From positions 1 to 42,078 of the forward strand of contig CALZMZ010000013.1 of NCBI GenBank assembly GCA_945788685.1: a DNA stretch of 42,078 bases, read 5' to 3'. Source of the stretch: Thermodesulfovibrionia bacterium. Lineage in GTDB: Bacteria; Nitrospirota; Thermodesulfovibrionia; UBA6902. Below are positions 24,171 through 32,624 of the stretch, piece after piece. Below the pieces are notes generated by a model. It was not told the DNA's origin and did not search any database. It worked only from the letters and a program-made list of their open reading frames with translations. Positions within the stretch are counted from its first letter, which is position 1. Each line of letters opens with the position of its first letter. The translations under genes and the position numbers were made by a program.

Positions 24171-25907
24171 CTATTGTCGAGGCGCTTCAATTGTCAAGAA
24201 TTGTGTTTTATATATCAGGTGTGTAATAACATTTTTTTTACGAATGAAGTCCAGACGAGTACGGTCAACTCGAAACCCTACTACATCATCCTCGTATTTA
24301 TAGGGTTTTATCTCTAATTGAGGATTGCCGGTTAATCTAGAATAAATCTTGCCCTCATGAGCAATAATAGTAATCTTAAGTCCATCAATCGGTGGATCGT
24401 AAACACCGATAATTTCAGCAATGACATCTTCTGACAACACTGGGTTTTTGCGGATAAAAATAACGTTATCAACCTGGGTCTCAAGGGGAATTGAAATCGA
24501 TTCAATGTCCCCATTATCATTTATTAAAAAGCGGATCTTCAGCCATAGATCAAAATCAGATAAATGCCATTCAAATACGTTGTAGTGGTAATGACTCAAC
24601 TCTGACCATTCCAGACTTCCTACAGTGCATGCCTGAAGCTTTTCGCCTTCCAGTTTGACTTCGAAGTCCGGATAGCCATCTGCTTCATACGTGCCTGTAT
24701 AGATTTCTAAAGGATGCGTAGGGGGGGCTTCTTCAATACGTTCCTCGGCTGCCGTTTGCTTGCCTTTTGCCTCAGCCGCAATAATCGGGTCCAATATGTT
24801 ATGAAATTTTGTATTCCAGTGCTTCTCCGGCAGGTCCAGAGCTCGATCAATGGCTTCATATAAAAGTAGTTCGCACAATGGCAGCGCTGCAATATTTGTC
24901 AAAGCTGCAGCAGCGATCTTCTCCTGAGCAATAAAACCAATGATCAGGCTGTGCCCCTCGACACCGCCACTGTGGTGGATAAGGGTATATCCTCGGTAAG
25001 GCTCTATAAACCAGCCCAACCCATATGTAATAATCGCATTCCCCATTAAGGCTTCCCTGATTCCGCCCCTCGGAATAATTGTCTGGGGCAGGTGCATCTG
25101 CTTGAGATTGTCAGGAGAAACAAGCTGTACATCTGCAGCCCGACCATCGTTTACATGAACCTTGAGCCATTGAGTAAGATCTGCAAGTGTGGAGAACAAC
25201 GACCCTGCAGCACCCGGTGCCAATTCAGTGTGTTGGCCAAACGGCATACGGACTAGTCCTTTTGCTCCCCCTACATCATCCCGGTCTACTCGGTAACCTA
25301 TCGCATTAAATAGACCTTCTCCTGGAGGTTCCGGCACGAAGTTTGATGCATCCATACCGAGTGGGGACAAAATTCTCTCTTGCATAAAATCTTCCCAATG
25401 TTTTTTCGCAATCTTTTCAACTAAATATCCGGTTGCATAATACATCAAATTGTTATACTGGAATTTTTCGCGGAATGTAGCACTGAATTTCAGGTGCCTC
25501 ATACGTTTGATAAATTCAGCACGTGACACGTCCAGCCGCCATGCTGAGAAATCGTGCCGGGGCATGCCGGAGCGGTGACTTAACATATCCCGAACCGTCA
25601 GATGCTGTGTAACATAATGGTCATCCAGGATGAATTCCGGCATATACTCTCGTACGGGTTTGTCCCATTCTAGTTTCCCTTCATCTACAAGCAGGGCAGC
25701 ACTCATTGCTGTAAATGATTTTGTAACTGAAGCTGCAGGGAATCGCGTATCTTCTGTCATCGGAAGATGATCATCGACGTCACGTAATCCATAGGCACCT
25801 TTGTGAAGCACCTCATTGCCTTTAACAATCACAACGGCTGTACCGGGACAGTGCCATGAATCCATGGCACTTTTAATATACTGGTCGAATTTATCTAAGC
25901 GCATCAT
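24171..25907 (-). CDS. Serine hydrolase, class C beta-lactamase/penicillin-binding-protein-like
   Basis: From the ATG at 25907 (AGGAG 6 bases upstream; the track uses a TTG one codon earlier) the protein has 578 residues. The beta-lactamase-like domain covers about 1-365, with S60-x-x-K63 (AASVTKS), a Tyr-x-Asn motif (YNN in KFQYNNLMYY) and HHSGG for the third motif. The C-terminal 200 residues resemble DUF3471-type beta domains attached to such hydrolases. No signal peptide is seen, so the location is unclear. Family members include esterases, D-aminopeptidases and peptidases; the substrate is unknown. It is the last gene of a minus-strand accessory block, next to two acetyltransferase genes. 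Confidence 0.85.
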   Translation of the reverse strand: MMRLDKFDQYIKSAMDSWHCPGTAVVIVKGNEVLHKGAYGLRDVDDHLPMTEDTRFPAASVTKSFTAMSAALLVDEGKLEWDKPVREYMPEFILDDHYVTQHLTVRDMLSHRSGMPRHDFSAWRLDVSRAEFIKRMRHLKFSATFREKFQYNNLMYYATGYLVEKIAKKHWEDFMQERILSPLGMDASNFVPEPPGEGLFNAIGYRVDRDDVGGAKGLVRMPFGQHTELAPGAAGSLFSTLADLTQWLKVHVNDGRAADVQLVSPDNLKQMHLPQTIIPRGGIREALMGNAIITYGLGWFIEPYRGYTLIHHSGGVEGHSLIIGFIAQEKIAAAALTNIAALPLCELLLYEAIDRALDLPEKHWNTKFHNILDPIIAAEAKGKQTAAEERIEEAPPTHPLEIYTGTYEADGYPDFEVKLEGEKLQACTVGSLEWSELSHYHYNVFEWHLSDFDLWLKIRFLINDNGDIESISIPLETQVDNVIFIRKNPVLSEDVIAEIIGVYDPPIDGLKITIIAHEGKIYSRLTGNPQLEIKPYKYEDDVVGFRVDRTRLDFIRKKNVITHLIYKTQFLTIEAPRQ

Positions 25908-25955
25908 CAATCTCTCCTCCTATCACCGCTGGTTTGATTTTACTTCACAGACTTG

Positions 25956-26456
25956 TTATCCAATTTCTTTTTGATATTTAATCATGTTATATCCTGAATC
26001 GATCTGGTTATGAACTCTTCTTTTCTCCTGAAATCCGCACGCAAGGTACATTCGCTGAGCTGGAAGGAAAAAAGGATTTTCACTAGTCGAAGCTAATGCT
26101 GTTTTAATCCCCTCGGATTGAAATATTCTTAAAATTTCACAAATCTGTTGCTTGCCGAAACCATTTCTCCGGAATCTTGGCAATATGCAGTTATGTCCAA
26201 TAATTCCATATTCCAATCCCTGTCTCGGATCAAAAGATCCAAATCCGACTAACTTATCGTCTGACCAGCTTAAGAACACACAACTTCCAACTGTCTCCGG
26301 ATGTTCAAATGCATCTCTATCAAACTGATGCCATTTATGTACTTCCGGTTCCCAATATAAAGGATCGGAATTTATGAGTTCTTCATAGCTATCCCATAAT
26401 AAAGAAGCCAGTATTCCTGGTTCATTCTTATTAATCGATGTGAACTGGATCTTCAT
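25956..26456 (-). CDS. GNAT family N-acetyltransferase
   Basis: The 166-residue protein has a GNAT core: LVGFGSFDP strand, then GHNCILPRFRRNGFGKQQIC with the acetyl-CoA-binding R-x-x-G-x-G loop (RRNGFG), and a final strand with ASTSENPFFLPAQRMYLACGF. It transfers an acetyl group from acetyl-CoA to an unknown amine. No ribosome site is strong. It lies between the serine hydrolase and a frameshifted GNAT gene, all on the minus strand. Confidence 0.82.
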   Translation of the reverse strand: MKIQFTSINKNEPGILASLLWDSYEELINSDPLYWEPEVHKWHQFDRDAFEHPETVGSCVFLSWSDDKLVGFGSFDPRQGLEYGIIGHNCILPRFRRNGFGKQQICEILRIFQSEGIKTALASTSENPFFLPAQRMYLACGFQEKRRVHNQIDSGYNMIKYQKEIG

Positions 26457-26553
26457 TATTATGAATAGAATTGATTATCGAACTCATTGCAATGAGAACC
26501 AAACAGCTAACTCCTGCCGTTATTCAAGACTGATATTGAGATATTATTCTACT

Positions 26554-27053
26554 CTATGACAATGATTTTGCCATATAATATTCGTCAACATAAGAACCAT
26601 TAACGAAAAGTGCGTGTTCCTTTTTGCCCTCAATCTCAAATCCCATTTTCCTGAATAATGCAAGCGCTTTATTATTATTGGTCATCGTAGATAGTTCTAA
26701 ACGGTAAATTTTATTTTGATAAGCCCATTTTTCTATTTCCTTAAATAACAGGGTGTCGATACCCTGCCCTGTATAAGATTTAATTATACCTATTACCAAA
26801 TTGACATTGTGTCTATTTCTTTTAAATATTCCCCCGAATGCCTTAAGATACCCAATCAATTTCCCATTATCTTCTGCTACATATATTATTCCATTGTCGG
26901 TTGATAAAAGATATTTTATTTCATGTTTTTGATCGCTGACAGATGTCACTCTTTCATCAGGTTCCACCAATACAAACCGTGTTTCTTTCTCTATTTTTTA
27001 CGAAGCTCTAAAAACTTCTTAGCGTCACTCTTTCTTATTTGTCTTATTATCAT
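26554..27053 (-). pseudogene. GNAT acetyltransferase, frameshifted at an A6 tract
   Basis: The track ORF (26554-26970) starts inside the domain. Upstream, a different frame from ATG 27053 encodes MIIRQIRKSDAKKFLELRKK before a TAG; this is the normal start of a GNAT protein (IRxAxxxDAxxFLEL). Joining the two at the A6 run in CGTAAAAAATAG gives ...LRKKIEKETRFVLVEPDER, a continuous typical sequence. Downstream the acetyl-CoA loop region (YTGQGIDTLLFKEIEKWA) and RKMGFEIEGKKEHALFVNGS are intact. One missing A, a homopolymer sequencing error, or -1 slippage at AAAAAA are all possible. The start is only 10 bases after the methyltransferase stop. Confidence 0.8.
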
Positions 27054-27063
27054 TTATCAATAA

Positions 27064-27810
27064 CTATTTAATACGTTTTGCAATGATAAAGTCTTGATCT
27101 GGTATGCCGATTCTGTCCCAGTCGCTGTAATGGATTGGTTCTATTATATTGAATCCGCAGTTATCGTAAATCTTTCTAACAAATGTCTCGCTCTGTGCGA
27201 TACCTTCTTCAGGATTTTCCGGATCAAACGTATAACATTCACCAATACTATGAGTAAAGTTGAAACTGGCTGTTCCTTTTCTGACTCCTTCTGCCGTTTT
27301 ACTGTTTATTAAATAATAACTGGCATAGAATGTCCCGGTAGGCTTGATTACCCGGGATAATTCGTTTATATAGTACTTCATTTCGTGATCTACCATATGA
27401 GTAAATAGAGAATGTGCATACACAATATCAAACATGTTCTCAGAATATGGCAGTGTCATCTCTTTCAGTTGGTATTTTCCATTTGGATTATACAATTTCT
27501 TTTTCACATCGACATGAGCAAAATGAAAATCAGGAAATGAAACTGAGATATTTTTTTTACACCAGTCGATATGTTCGGGACAAATATCAAATCCATAGTA
27601 TTTACCAGCATCACTTAAAAAATGCAGTAACAGTAGCGCGACCCTTCCGCATCCACAACCCGCATCTAATATGGTTTGTGAAGGGGAGATATTTGCATAT
27701 TCTTTAAGTATATTGAAAGTCTGCTGTCCACTTTTGGTAAATACGTCCGCGTCTTTAAATGGTCCGACCCATGTTCGGATACTTTCAGGAGGAATGAGAT
27801 TGTTGCTCAT
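27064..27810 (-). CDS. Class I SAM-dependent methyltransferase
   Basis: This 248-residue cytoplasmic protein has the SAM-binding motif I LDAGCGCGRVALLLLHFL and motif II-like YYGFDICPEHIDWC, then the motif IV region MFDIVYAHSLFTHM. This is a Rossmann methyltransferase of the Methyltransf_11/25 type. The target (small molecule, sugar or protein) cannot be read from sequence. It heads the minus-strand accessory block and is followed 10 bases later by the frameshifted GNAT gene. Confidence 0.85.
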   Translation of the reverse strand: MSNNLIPPESIRTWVGPFKDADVFTKSGQQTFNILKEYANISPSQTILDAGCGCGRVALLLLHFLSDAGKYYGFDICPEHIDWCKKNISVSFPDFHFAHVDVKKKLYNPNGKYQLKEMTLPYSENMFDIVYAHSLFTHMVDHEMKYYINELSRVIKPTGTFYASYYLINSKTAEGVRKGTASFNFTHSIGECYTFDPENPEEGIAQSETFVRKIYDNCGFNIIEPIHYSDWDRIGIPDQDFIIAKRIK

Positions 27811-27936
27811 CTTGTTCTTTATTTATTAGTTGAAGTCAGCGGCTGGCCAAAAAGTTGGCCGCGTCAGCCCTGCCGCGCTTCTTCCAGTCCGCAGAACTGT
27901 TTTGTTATGCCTTTATTTATTTGAACTTGCTCTCAC
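27811..27936. other. GC-richer intergenic segment with partial attC-like features
   Basis: Read on the minus strand it contains GGCATAACAAAACAGTTCTG and, further, the hairpin GGCCAACTTTTTGGCC. Its base composition is richer in GC than the genes around it. GCATAAC resembles the start of integron attC sites, but the matching GTTRRRY core at the other end is missing. I treat it as an unexplained segment, possibly a decayed recombination site. Confidence 0.3.
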
Positions 27937-28212
27937 CTACCGAAATTGAGCTCTTATTCTGCCTGCTGACACACCCATGGCTATTGCCTGCACTGCACCA
28001 ATTTCTTCATCGGTAAGTCCATTTTCTTTGGCAACTCCAAAGAAATGTTACATTCATGGGTAGCATCCAGCGATGAACGATGCTGCCAATTGGATCATAA
28101 CAGTTGTTTTCTGATCTAATATTTCATTATTAGCTGTTGACTCAAAGAATTCTTCGTATTTTTGTTTCTGCTTCTCCGGTAACAATGGTTCTCCTTTCAT
28201 TTGTTCTGGCAT
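27937..28212 (-). pseudogene. AhpD/carboxymuconolactone decarboxylase-like gene with two in-frame stops
   Basis: One open frame from ATG 28212 encodes MPEQMKGEPLLPEKQKQKYE, then MIQLAASFIAGCYP, a TGA, Met, a TAA and HFFGVAKENGLTDEEIGAVQ to a TAG at 27937. The family has a C-x-x-C pair in GCxPC; here the second Cys position is TGA (28054-28056) and TAA follows two codons later (28048-28050). AhpD-like proteins are small helical peroxidase or disulfide-handling proteins. The remainder of the frame is well preserved, so the inactivation is recent or the stops are sequence errors. Confidence 0.78.
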
Positions 28213-28583
28213 AACGTATATCATTATAAATTTGTCATAAAGGGGTAATGGAATGAAAAAACCATCACTATCAGAGTTAAATTAAATTCTACGTTCAAAG
28301 ATCCTAACACAGGACAAGTATATCTCAACTTTATAATTAGAACAAGAATAAAGTGTACAAAAAAATGTACAATTCACTAGAACTCTGTATTGATTTACAA
28401 TGGAAATATTCAGTGATGAAGACCCGCCTTGGATTGAGGATTATTAGATAATAGTTACGATTCCAGTATCACTCAAAAACTGATGCTATATATGAGTCAA
28501 TCAGCACTTCAATTTTACGAGGGATTAGACGATTTGAGGTTATTTTAAAGTGATGAGCAACGTAACCTGAAAGAGACGCTGGA
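28213..28583. other. Intergenic region, no gene recognised
   Basis: About 370 AT-rich bases. It contains two copies of the palindromic hexamer TGTACA separated by six A (28354-28371). A short plus frame near 28400 (MEIFSDEDPPWIEDY) ends quickly and could be debris of a lost gene, but I cannot identify it. Confidence 0.4.
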
Positions 28584-29801
28584 TCAATCAAGTCTGACAA
28601 GATGTACCTTCTTTAACAGAATGTGCAGTGATACGGGCGGCATGAGAGTTGTCAGGAATGCTATTACGATGAGAATCGAAAAATAGATATTGTCAATGAT
28701 TCCCATCTGAAGTCCGATGGATGCGATGATAAGTTCAACAGCCCCCCTCCCGTTCATTGCAGCGCCGATGACCATTGCTTCGCCTCTCTTCATTTTTCCA
28801 ACGATAGCGCCTGCTCCGGAGCCGACAAGTTTTCCCGTAACAGCGGCAATGAGCAGAATGGACAGGGGCAGAAAATGGGTTGTGAGAACAGAGAAATCAA
28901 TATGAAAGGAGAGGCTGACAAAAAATATGGGGCCGAGAAAGCCGTATGTTATGGAAACAAACCGGTCATTTATTTTCTGAAACAGCTCTTTGCTCACGAT
29001 GCCTTCACGTACGAACAGCCCTGCCATGTAAGCACCCAGGATGATATGCAGCCCTGCCATCTCTGCCAGTACTCCAAATATCAGGGCCATGATAAGGGCG
29101 AAGGTAAACCCCTTTGCCTCACGGGATGAAAAATATTTGCTGAATTTCGGATAAAGCAGCATTCCAATTAAATGAGATATGCCAAAGAAAGCCGCCACCT
29201 TAAGCATCTGGATAAGGAGATGGGTGCCGATTAATGAATTGTCTCCTGAAGCAAGGTCTATGATGATAGTAAAGAGTGCCAGAGAGAGAATGTCATCAAT
29301 GATGGAGGCACCGATAATAACCGGGGTGACTCTAAACCTGGTCATTTTCATATCGGTAAGCACTCTTGCGTTGACAGCTATGGCAGTAATGGAAAGGGCC
29401 ATACCGATAAAAAGGGCCTGGATAAGGGAAAGATCAAGAAAGTAGCATGCTCCGAGACCCAAACTAAATGGCAGTATAAAACCTCCAAAAGCCACAAACA
29501 ATGACGGTTTTGTCATCCGCTTTAATTCAAAAGGATTTGTTTCCAGTCCGGCATAAAACATCAAGAAGAAGATCCCCAGCTCTGACAGGACATGCAGGGT
29601 CTCATCCGGATGTATAATGCCCAGCACAGGCGGCCCGAATATGAATCCGGCCAGAAGCTCTCCTATTACCGGGGGTTGTCTGATTGTGCGAAAGAGAACG
29701 CCAGTAGTCCAGATAATTACCATGACCATAAGCAGGTTTATGATAGAATTATTTGCTGATATGACCTCCTGAAAGGAATCTATTATTAGCTCTATTATCA
29801 T
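28584..29801 (-). CDS. CPA2-family cation:proton antiporter (Na+/H+ or K+/H+ exchanger)
   Basis: The 405-residue inner-membrane protein has about 12 hydrophobic segments. Family blocks are PPVIGELLAGFIFGPPVLG, LFFAGLE-like FLMFYAGLETNPFELK, and GASIIDDILSL with the paired acidic residues D169-D170 typical of electrogenic CPA2 exchangers. There is no C-terminal TrkA-N or USP domain, so it is the short form. It exchanges protons for Na+ or K+; the ion cannot be told. The gene is single, between the accessory block and the GTCATTCCCG repeat copy 2. Confidence 0.9.
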   Translation of the reverse strand: MIIELIIDSFQEVISANNSIINLLMVMVIIWTTGVLFRTIRQPPVIGELLAGFIFGPPVLGIIHPDETLHVLSELGIFFLMFYAGLETNPFELKRMTKPSLFVAFGGFILPFSLGLGACYFLDLSLIQALFIGMALSITAIAVNARVLTDMKMTRFRVTPVIIGASIIDDILSLALFTIIIDLASGDNSLIGTHLLIQMLKVAAFFGISHLIGMLLYPKFSKYFSSREAKGFTFALIMALIFGVLAEMAGLHIILGAYMAGLFVREGIVSKELFQKINDRFVSITYGFLGPIFFVSLSFHIDFSVLTTHFLPLSILLIAAVTGKLVGSGAGAIVGKMKRGEAMVIGAAMNGRGAVELIIASIGLQMGIIDNIYFSILIVIAFLTTLMPPVSLHILLKKVHLVRLD

Positions 29802-29901
29802 AAGAGTTTCATATCATGGATTGACTGTGATAACAAGCAAGGTTGGAGGCTGGTAAAGAAAACAGGCTTATCAGAAATAGTGTGAATGACTATGTTTTTC
29901 C

Positions 29902-30020
29902 GTCATTCCCGCAGTTTTTAAGCGGGAATTCAGAGATTTGATGAAGAATGTCATGGATTGATTTGTATGATCAAATTTGTGAGAACTCTGGATTCCCGAT
30001 CAACAGACCTCGGGAATGAC
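29902..30020. repeat. Dispersed palindromic repeat, family GTCATTCCCG, copy 2
   Basis: The ends are GTCATTCCCGCAG and CGGGAATGAC; internal arms are AGCGGGAATTCAGAG and CTCTGGATTCCCGA. The order matches copy 1 at 1635-1715, but the centre is longer. It occupies most of the 290-base gap between the glgA end and the antiporter start; no gene is seen there. Confidence 0.78.
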
Positions 30021-30094
30021 TGACTAAACCATGTCGTATATGCTGAACCATAACGAACATAAAAGCCAATGACAGGCAATACCTTTTATGTGGT

Positions 30095-31567
30095 TTACTT
30101 TTCCCTGATGTAATCGTAGACATTCATGTAGTGCCGACCAGGATGGTTCCATGAGAAATCATATTTCATGCCGTTTTCCATCAGCTCCCTGTAATATTCG
30201 GGGTACGAGTACCACATGCCAATAGCGCGATGCAGAGCAGATTCCAGTCCTTCATTATTGAAATTATGAAAGACATAACCGGTCCGTTCATTAAAGGGTC
30301 TCTGGGCATGGTCCGCATCAAAAACAGTGTCTCTTAATCCACCCGTGTCCCTTACCACCGGTATTGTCCCGTATTTCATGGCGATAAGCTGTGTCAAACC
30401 ACAGGGTTCAAACAGGCTTGGAACTATAATCATGTCAGAACCGGCATAAATAAGGTGAGACAGTTCTTCATCGAAGCCGATCTCAAGATGACAGTCAGGA
30501 TTGTCATTGAACTGATGCTTCAGGTTCCAGAAATAGCTGCTTATCTCATGGTCGGGGCTTGACCCTAACAGCACGAACTGGCATCCATGATCCAGGGCAA
30601 AAAAGATGGCATGTTTGATCAGGTGTACCCCTTTCTGGTGGTCCAGCCTTCCGATATAAGCGATTATCGGTTTGTATTCATTTCTTAACAGGAGTCTGTG
30701 GCGCAGCACTTCCTTGTTTCCATATTTTATGTCCAGATTTTCAGGACCATATTTATAAGGGATGTGACGGTCAGTTTCAGGATTCCAGATGTCATAGTCA
30801 ATACCGTTCAGTATGCCCCCGAATTTGCCCTGATGCACATGCAATGTGTGACCGAGACCATACCCTTCATCTGTGTACTTGATCTCCCCCGCATATGTAG
30901 GAGAGACAGTCGTCACAAAATTGGAATAAACGATTCCGCTTTTCATCAGGTTTAATGCGAAGGGATCAATGTTGTCCCGCATGCGGTCGAAGTGAAAATA
31001 ATGGCCTGAATTATTAAGCCCTGTTTCCCGCAGAATATACTCGCCTACAAGGCCCTGGTGTTTGAGGTTATGCAGTGTATAGCATACGCGGGGGTGGCTC
31101 ATACCGATATGTTTGTAAATATCATACAGGAGTACAGGAACGATTCCTGTCTGCCAGTCGTGGCAATGAACTATGTCCGGGTTTTTGCCGGATTTCAGCA
31201 TGAATTCCATCGCTGCCCTGCAGAAAAAGACATATCTCTCAGGATCATCATGATGTCCGTAAAAAACTCCCCGGTTAAAAAAGTTCTTACTGTGATGGGC
31301 GTCTATGAAATAACATTTGCGTCCATGGACAAATCCGAAATAAACCGTGCAGTGGACCCACTGGTCATAATAAGGGACAACAAGATCAGAATAGGATTCC
31401 TGAAGTCCATAAATCTGGTCATACCGCATACAGTCATATTTGGGGAGAATAATCTCGACATCATTGCCCCTGATTTCCAGTTCACGGCTCAGGCCGTACA
31501 CCACGTCGGCAAGACCGCCGACCTTGGCTACAGGCGCGCATTCTGATGCTATCATCATAATGTACAT
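30095..31567 (-). CDS. glgA: Glycogen synthase (GT5)
   Basis: The 490-residue cytoplasmic enzyme adds glucose from ADP- or UDP-glucose to the non-reducing end of alpha-1,4-glucan. The ADP-glucose-binding motif K15-x-G-G-L (PVAKVGGLADVVYGL) is at the N-terminus, HCHDWQTG lies in the N-terminal domain, and the C-terminal GT-B block IIVPSLFEPCGLTQLIAMKY plus TIPVVRDTGGLRDTV has the expected Glu residues. Length is typical. AGGA lies 7 bases before the ATG. The gene diverges from the DUF4912-GH57 pair across a 375-base region that includes a strong hairpin. No glgC is nearby to supply ADP-glucose. Confidence 0.95.
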   Translation of the reverse strand: MYIMMIASECAPVAKVGGLADVVYGLSRELEIRGNDVEIILPKYDCMRYDQIYGLQESYSDLVVPYYDQWVHCTVYFGFVHGRKCYFIDAHHSKNFFNRGVFYGHHDDPERYVFFCRAAMEFMLKSGKNPDIVHCHDWQTGIVPVLLYDIYKHIGMSHPRVCYTLHNLKHQGLVGEYILRETGLNNSGHYFHFDRMRDNIDPFALNLMKSGIVYSNFVTTVSPTYAGEIKYTDEGYGLGHTLHVHQGKFGGILNGIDYDIWNPETDRHIPYKYGPENLDIKYGNKEVLRHRLLLRNEYKPIIAYIGRLDHQKGVHLIKHAIFFALDHGCQFVLLGSSPDHEISSYFWNLKHQFNDNPDCHLEIGFDEELSHLIYAGSDMIIVPSLFEPCGLTQLIAMKYGTIPVVRDTGGLRDTVFDADHAQRPFNERTGYVFHNFNNEGLESALHRAIGMWYSYPEYYRELMENGMKYDFSWNHPGRHYMNVYDYIREK

Positions 31568-31942
31568 AATCTTATCCTGGCTCTGCCGTCAAACCGACAG
31601 ATATTCTTTCCGGCATATGGTGACCCGCATAAAATAATCAACCTTCTGACTAAAGTCAACTCCAGCCCGGATTATTCACACGGCCAGGGGAGGCTCACCT
31701 CCCTGGCCGTGTGAATAATCCGGGCCAGGTGAGGACAGTGAAAAAAATCTGTACGAAAGATTTGACTATTAATAAAAAAAGTTATGAGATAATATATCAC
31801 ATATGAGAACAGGGTGTATCCATTAAAATGCGGGGTATCATAACAGGGATTTTGAGAGCCGGAGTTCCGGGGCACAATTTTTAATGTAATTATTAAATTT
31901 TGGATTATAATATAAGAATAAAATTATTTACACATACTTTCT
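31568..31942. other. Divergent region between glgA and the DUF4912 gene
   Basis: Promoters for glgA (minus) and the DUF4912-GH57 pair (plus) should lie here, but none stands out. The main structure is the 25-bp stem at 31665-31725, listed separately. The rest is AT-rich and without an ORF that I trust. Confidence 0.45.
31665..31725. repeat. Strong hairpin, copy C of the GTGTGAATAAT family
   Basis: GCCCGGATTATTCACACGGC continued by CAGGG (31665-31689) pairs perfectly with 31701-31725, leaving an 11-base loop. The core CTGGCCGTGTGAATAAT is shared with copy A (3833-3873) and, with changes, copy B. It lies upstream of two divergent genes, so a plain terminator role is unlikely. Confidence 0.8.
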
Positions 31943-32578
31943 ATGGTCCACAAAAAAATGAAAAGACCTGCAAAAAAAAGACCTGTCAGAAAGGCAGCTG
32001 ACAGGCCCAGACTGCAGAAAAAAAGTGTTGATATAAAAAAGATCAAGAAGTCCCGCGTGATAAGGCAGGACCTCCCTTCAGCATATAACATGGATACTAT
32101 TGTAATCATGCCGGTAAATGTTGAGAAGAATTTTATTTACTGGGAAGTGACCGGGAAGCTTCTTAAAGAGCAGGGGGCGGGCAGGGGGCCTGTAAAGCTT
32201 ATGGTCAAAATATATGAAACGGACACTGATAAAGAGGTTTATTCTTTTACGGTCAATGAAAAAGTGGGCAAACACTATATGCACAGCCCTGTTCCTGTAA
32301 CAAGCCTTTTTGCGGAGATCGGGACAGTGAGAGGAAAGACATTTACTTCCCTTATGAAATCAAATCCGGTATCACTGACTGCCGTTTCTGCCAGGACGGC
32401 AGATCATGAAGTATGGATAAGAAGGATAAAAGATTCTGCAGAGGCATTTCATGTCTCTGACATTGAGGTAACAAGAATATCAAAATATAATCCATTTCTG
32501 CATAAGCACTTCCATGAACTGCAGGATGTATTTGAATCTCCTTTTTCAAGCAGCACACTCCTGCGCCAGCGAAGCTAG
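31943..32578 (+). CDS. DUF4912 protein with basic N-terminus
   Basis: The first 45 of 211 residues are strongly basic (MVHKKMKRPAKKRPVRKAAD and after), probably disordered. Residues about 50-155 match DUF4912: DTIVIMPVNVEKNFIYWEVT (the usual R-D-x-x-W-x-x-x-Y-W-E strand), then LMVKIYET, and FAEIGTVRGKTFTSLMKSNPV. The function of DUF4912 is unknown. The gene is followed 46 bases later by a GH57 branching-type gene, just as the other DUF4912 unit in the window (11862) is followed by one, so a role with these enzymes is likely. There is no Shine-Dalgarno before the ATG at 31943; the Met at 31958 is an alternative start. Confidence 0.75.
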   Translation: MVHKKMKRPAKKRPVRKAADRPRLQKKSVDIKKIKKSRVIRQDLPSAYNMDTIVIMPVNVEKNFIYWEVTGKLLKEQGAGRGPVKLMVKIYETDTDKEVYSFTVNEKVGKHYMHSPVPVTSLFAEIGTVRGKTFTSLMKSNPVSLTAVSARTADHEVWIRRIKDSAEAFHVSDIEVTRISKYNPFLHKHFHELQDVFESPFSSSTLLRQRS

Positions 32579-32624
32579 AAAGACCCTTGTTGATATTAAA
32601 AATATATTGCGGTGATCGATCTCC

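Noticed and set aside
27811-27936. Integron attC site
   Set aside because: Only one end resembles the core site; the GTTRRRY partner is missing and no integrase is in the window.
28048-28056. Functional selenocysteine codon in the AhpD-like gene
   Set aside because: A TAA follows the TGA by two codons, so reading the TGA as selenocysteine would not give a full protein.
31665-31725. Intrinsic terminator
   Set aside because: The hairpin lies between divergent gene starts, lacks a T run, and shares its core with repeats elsewhere.
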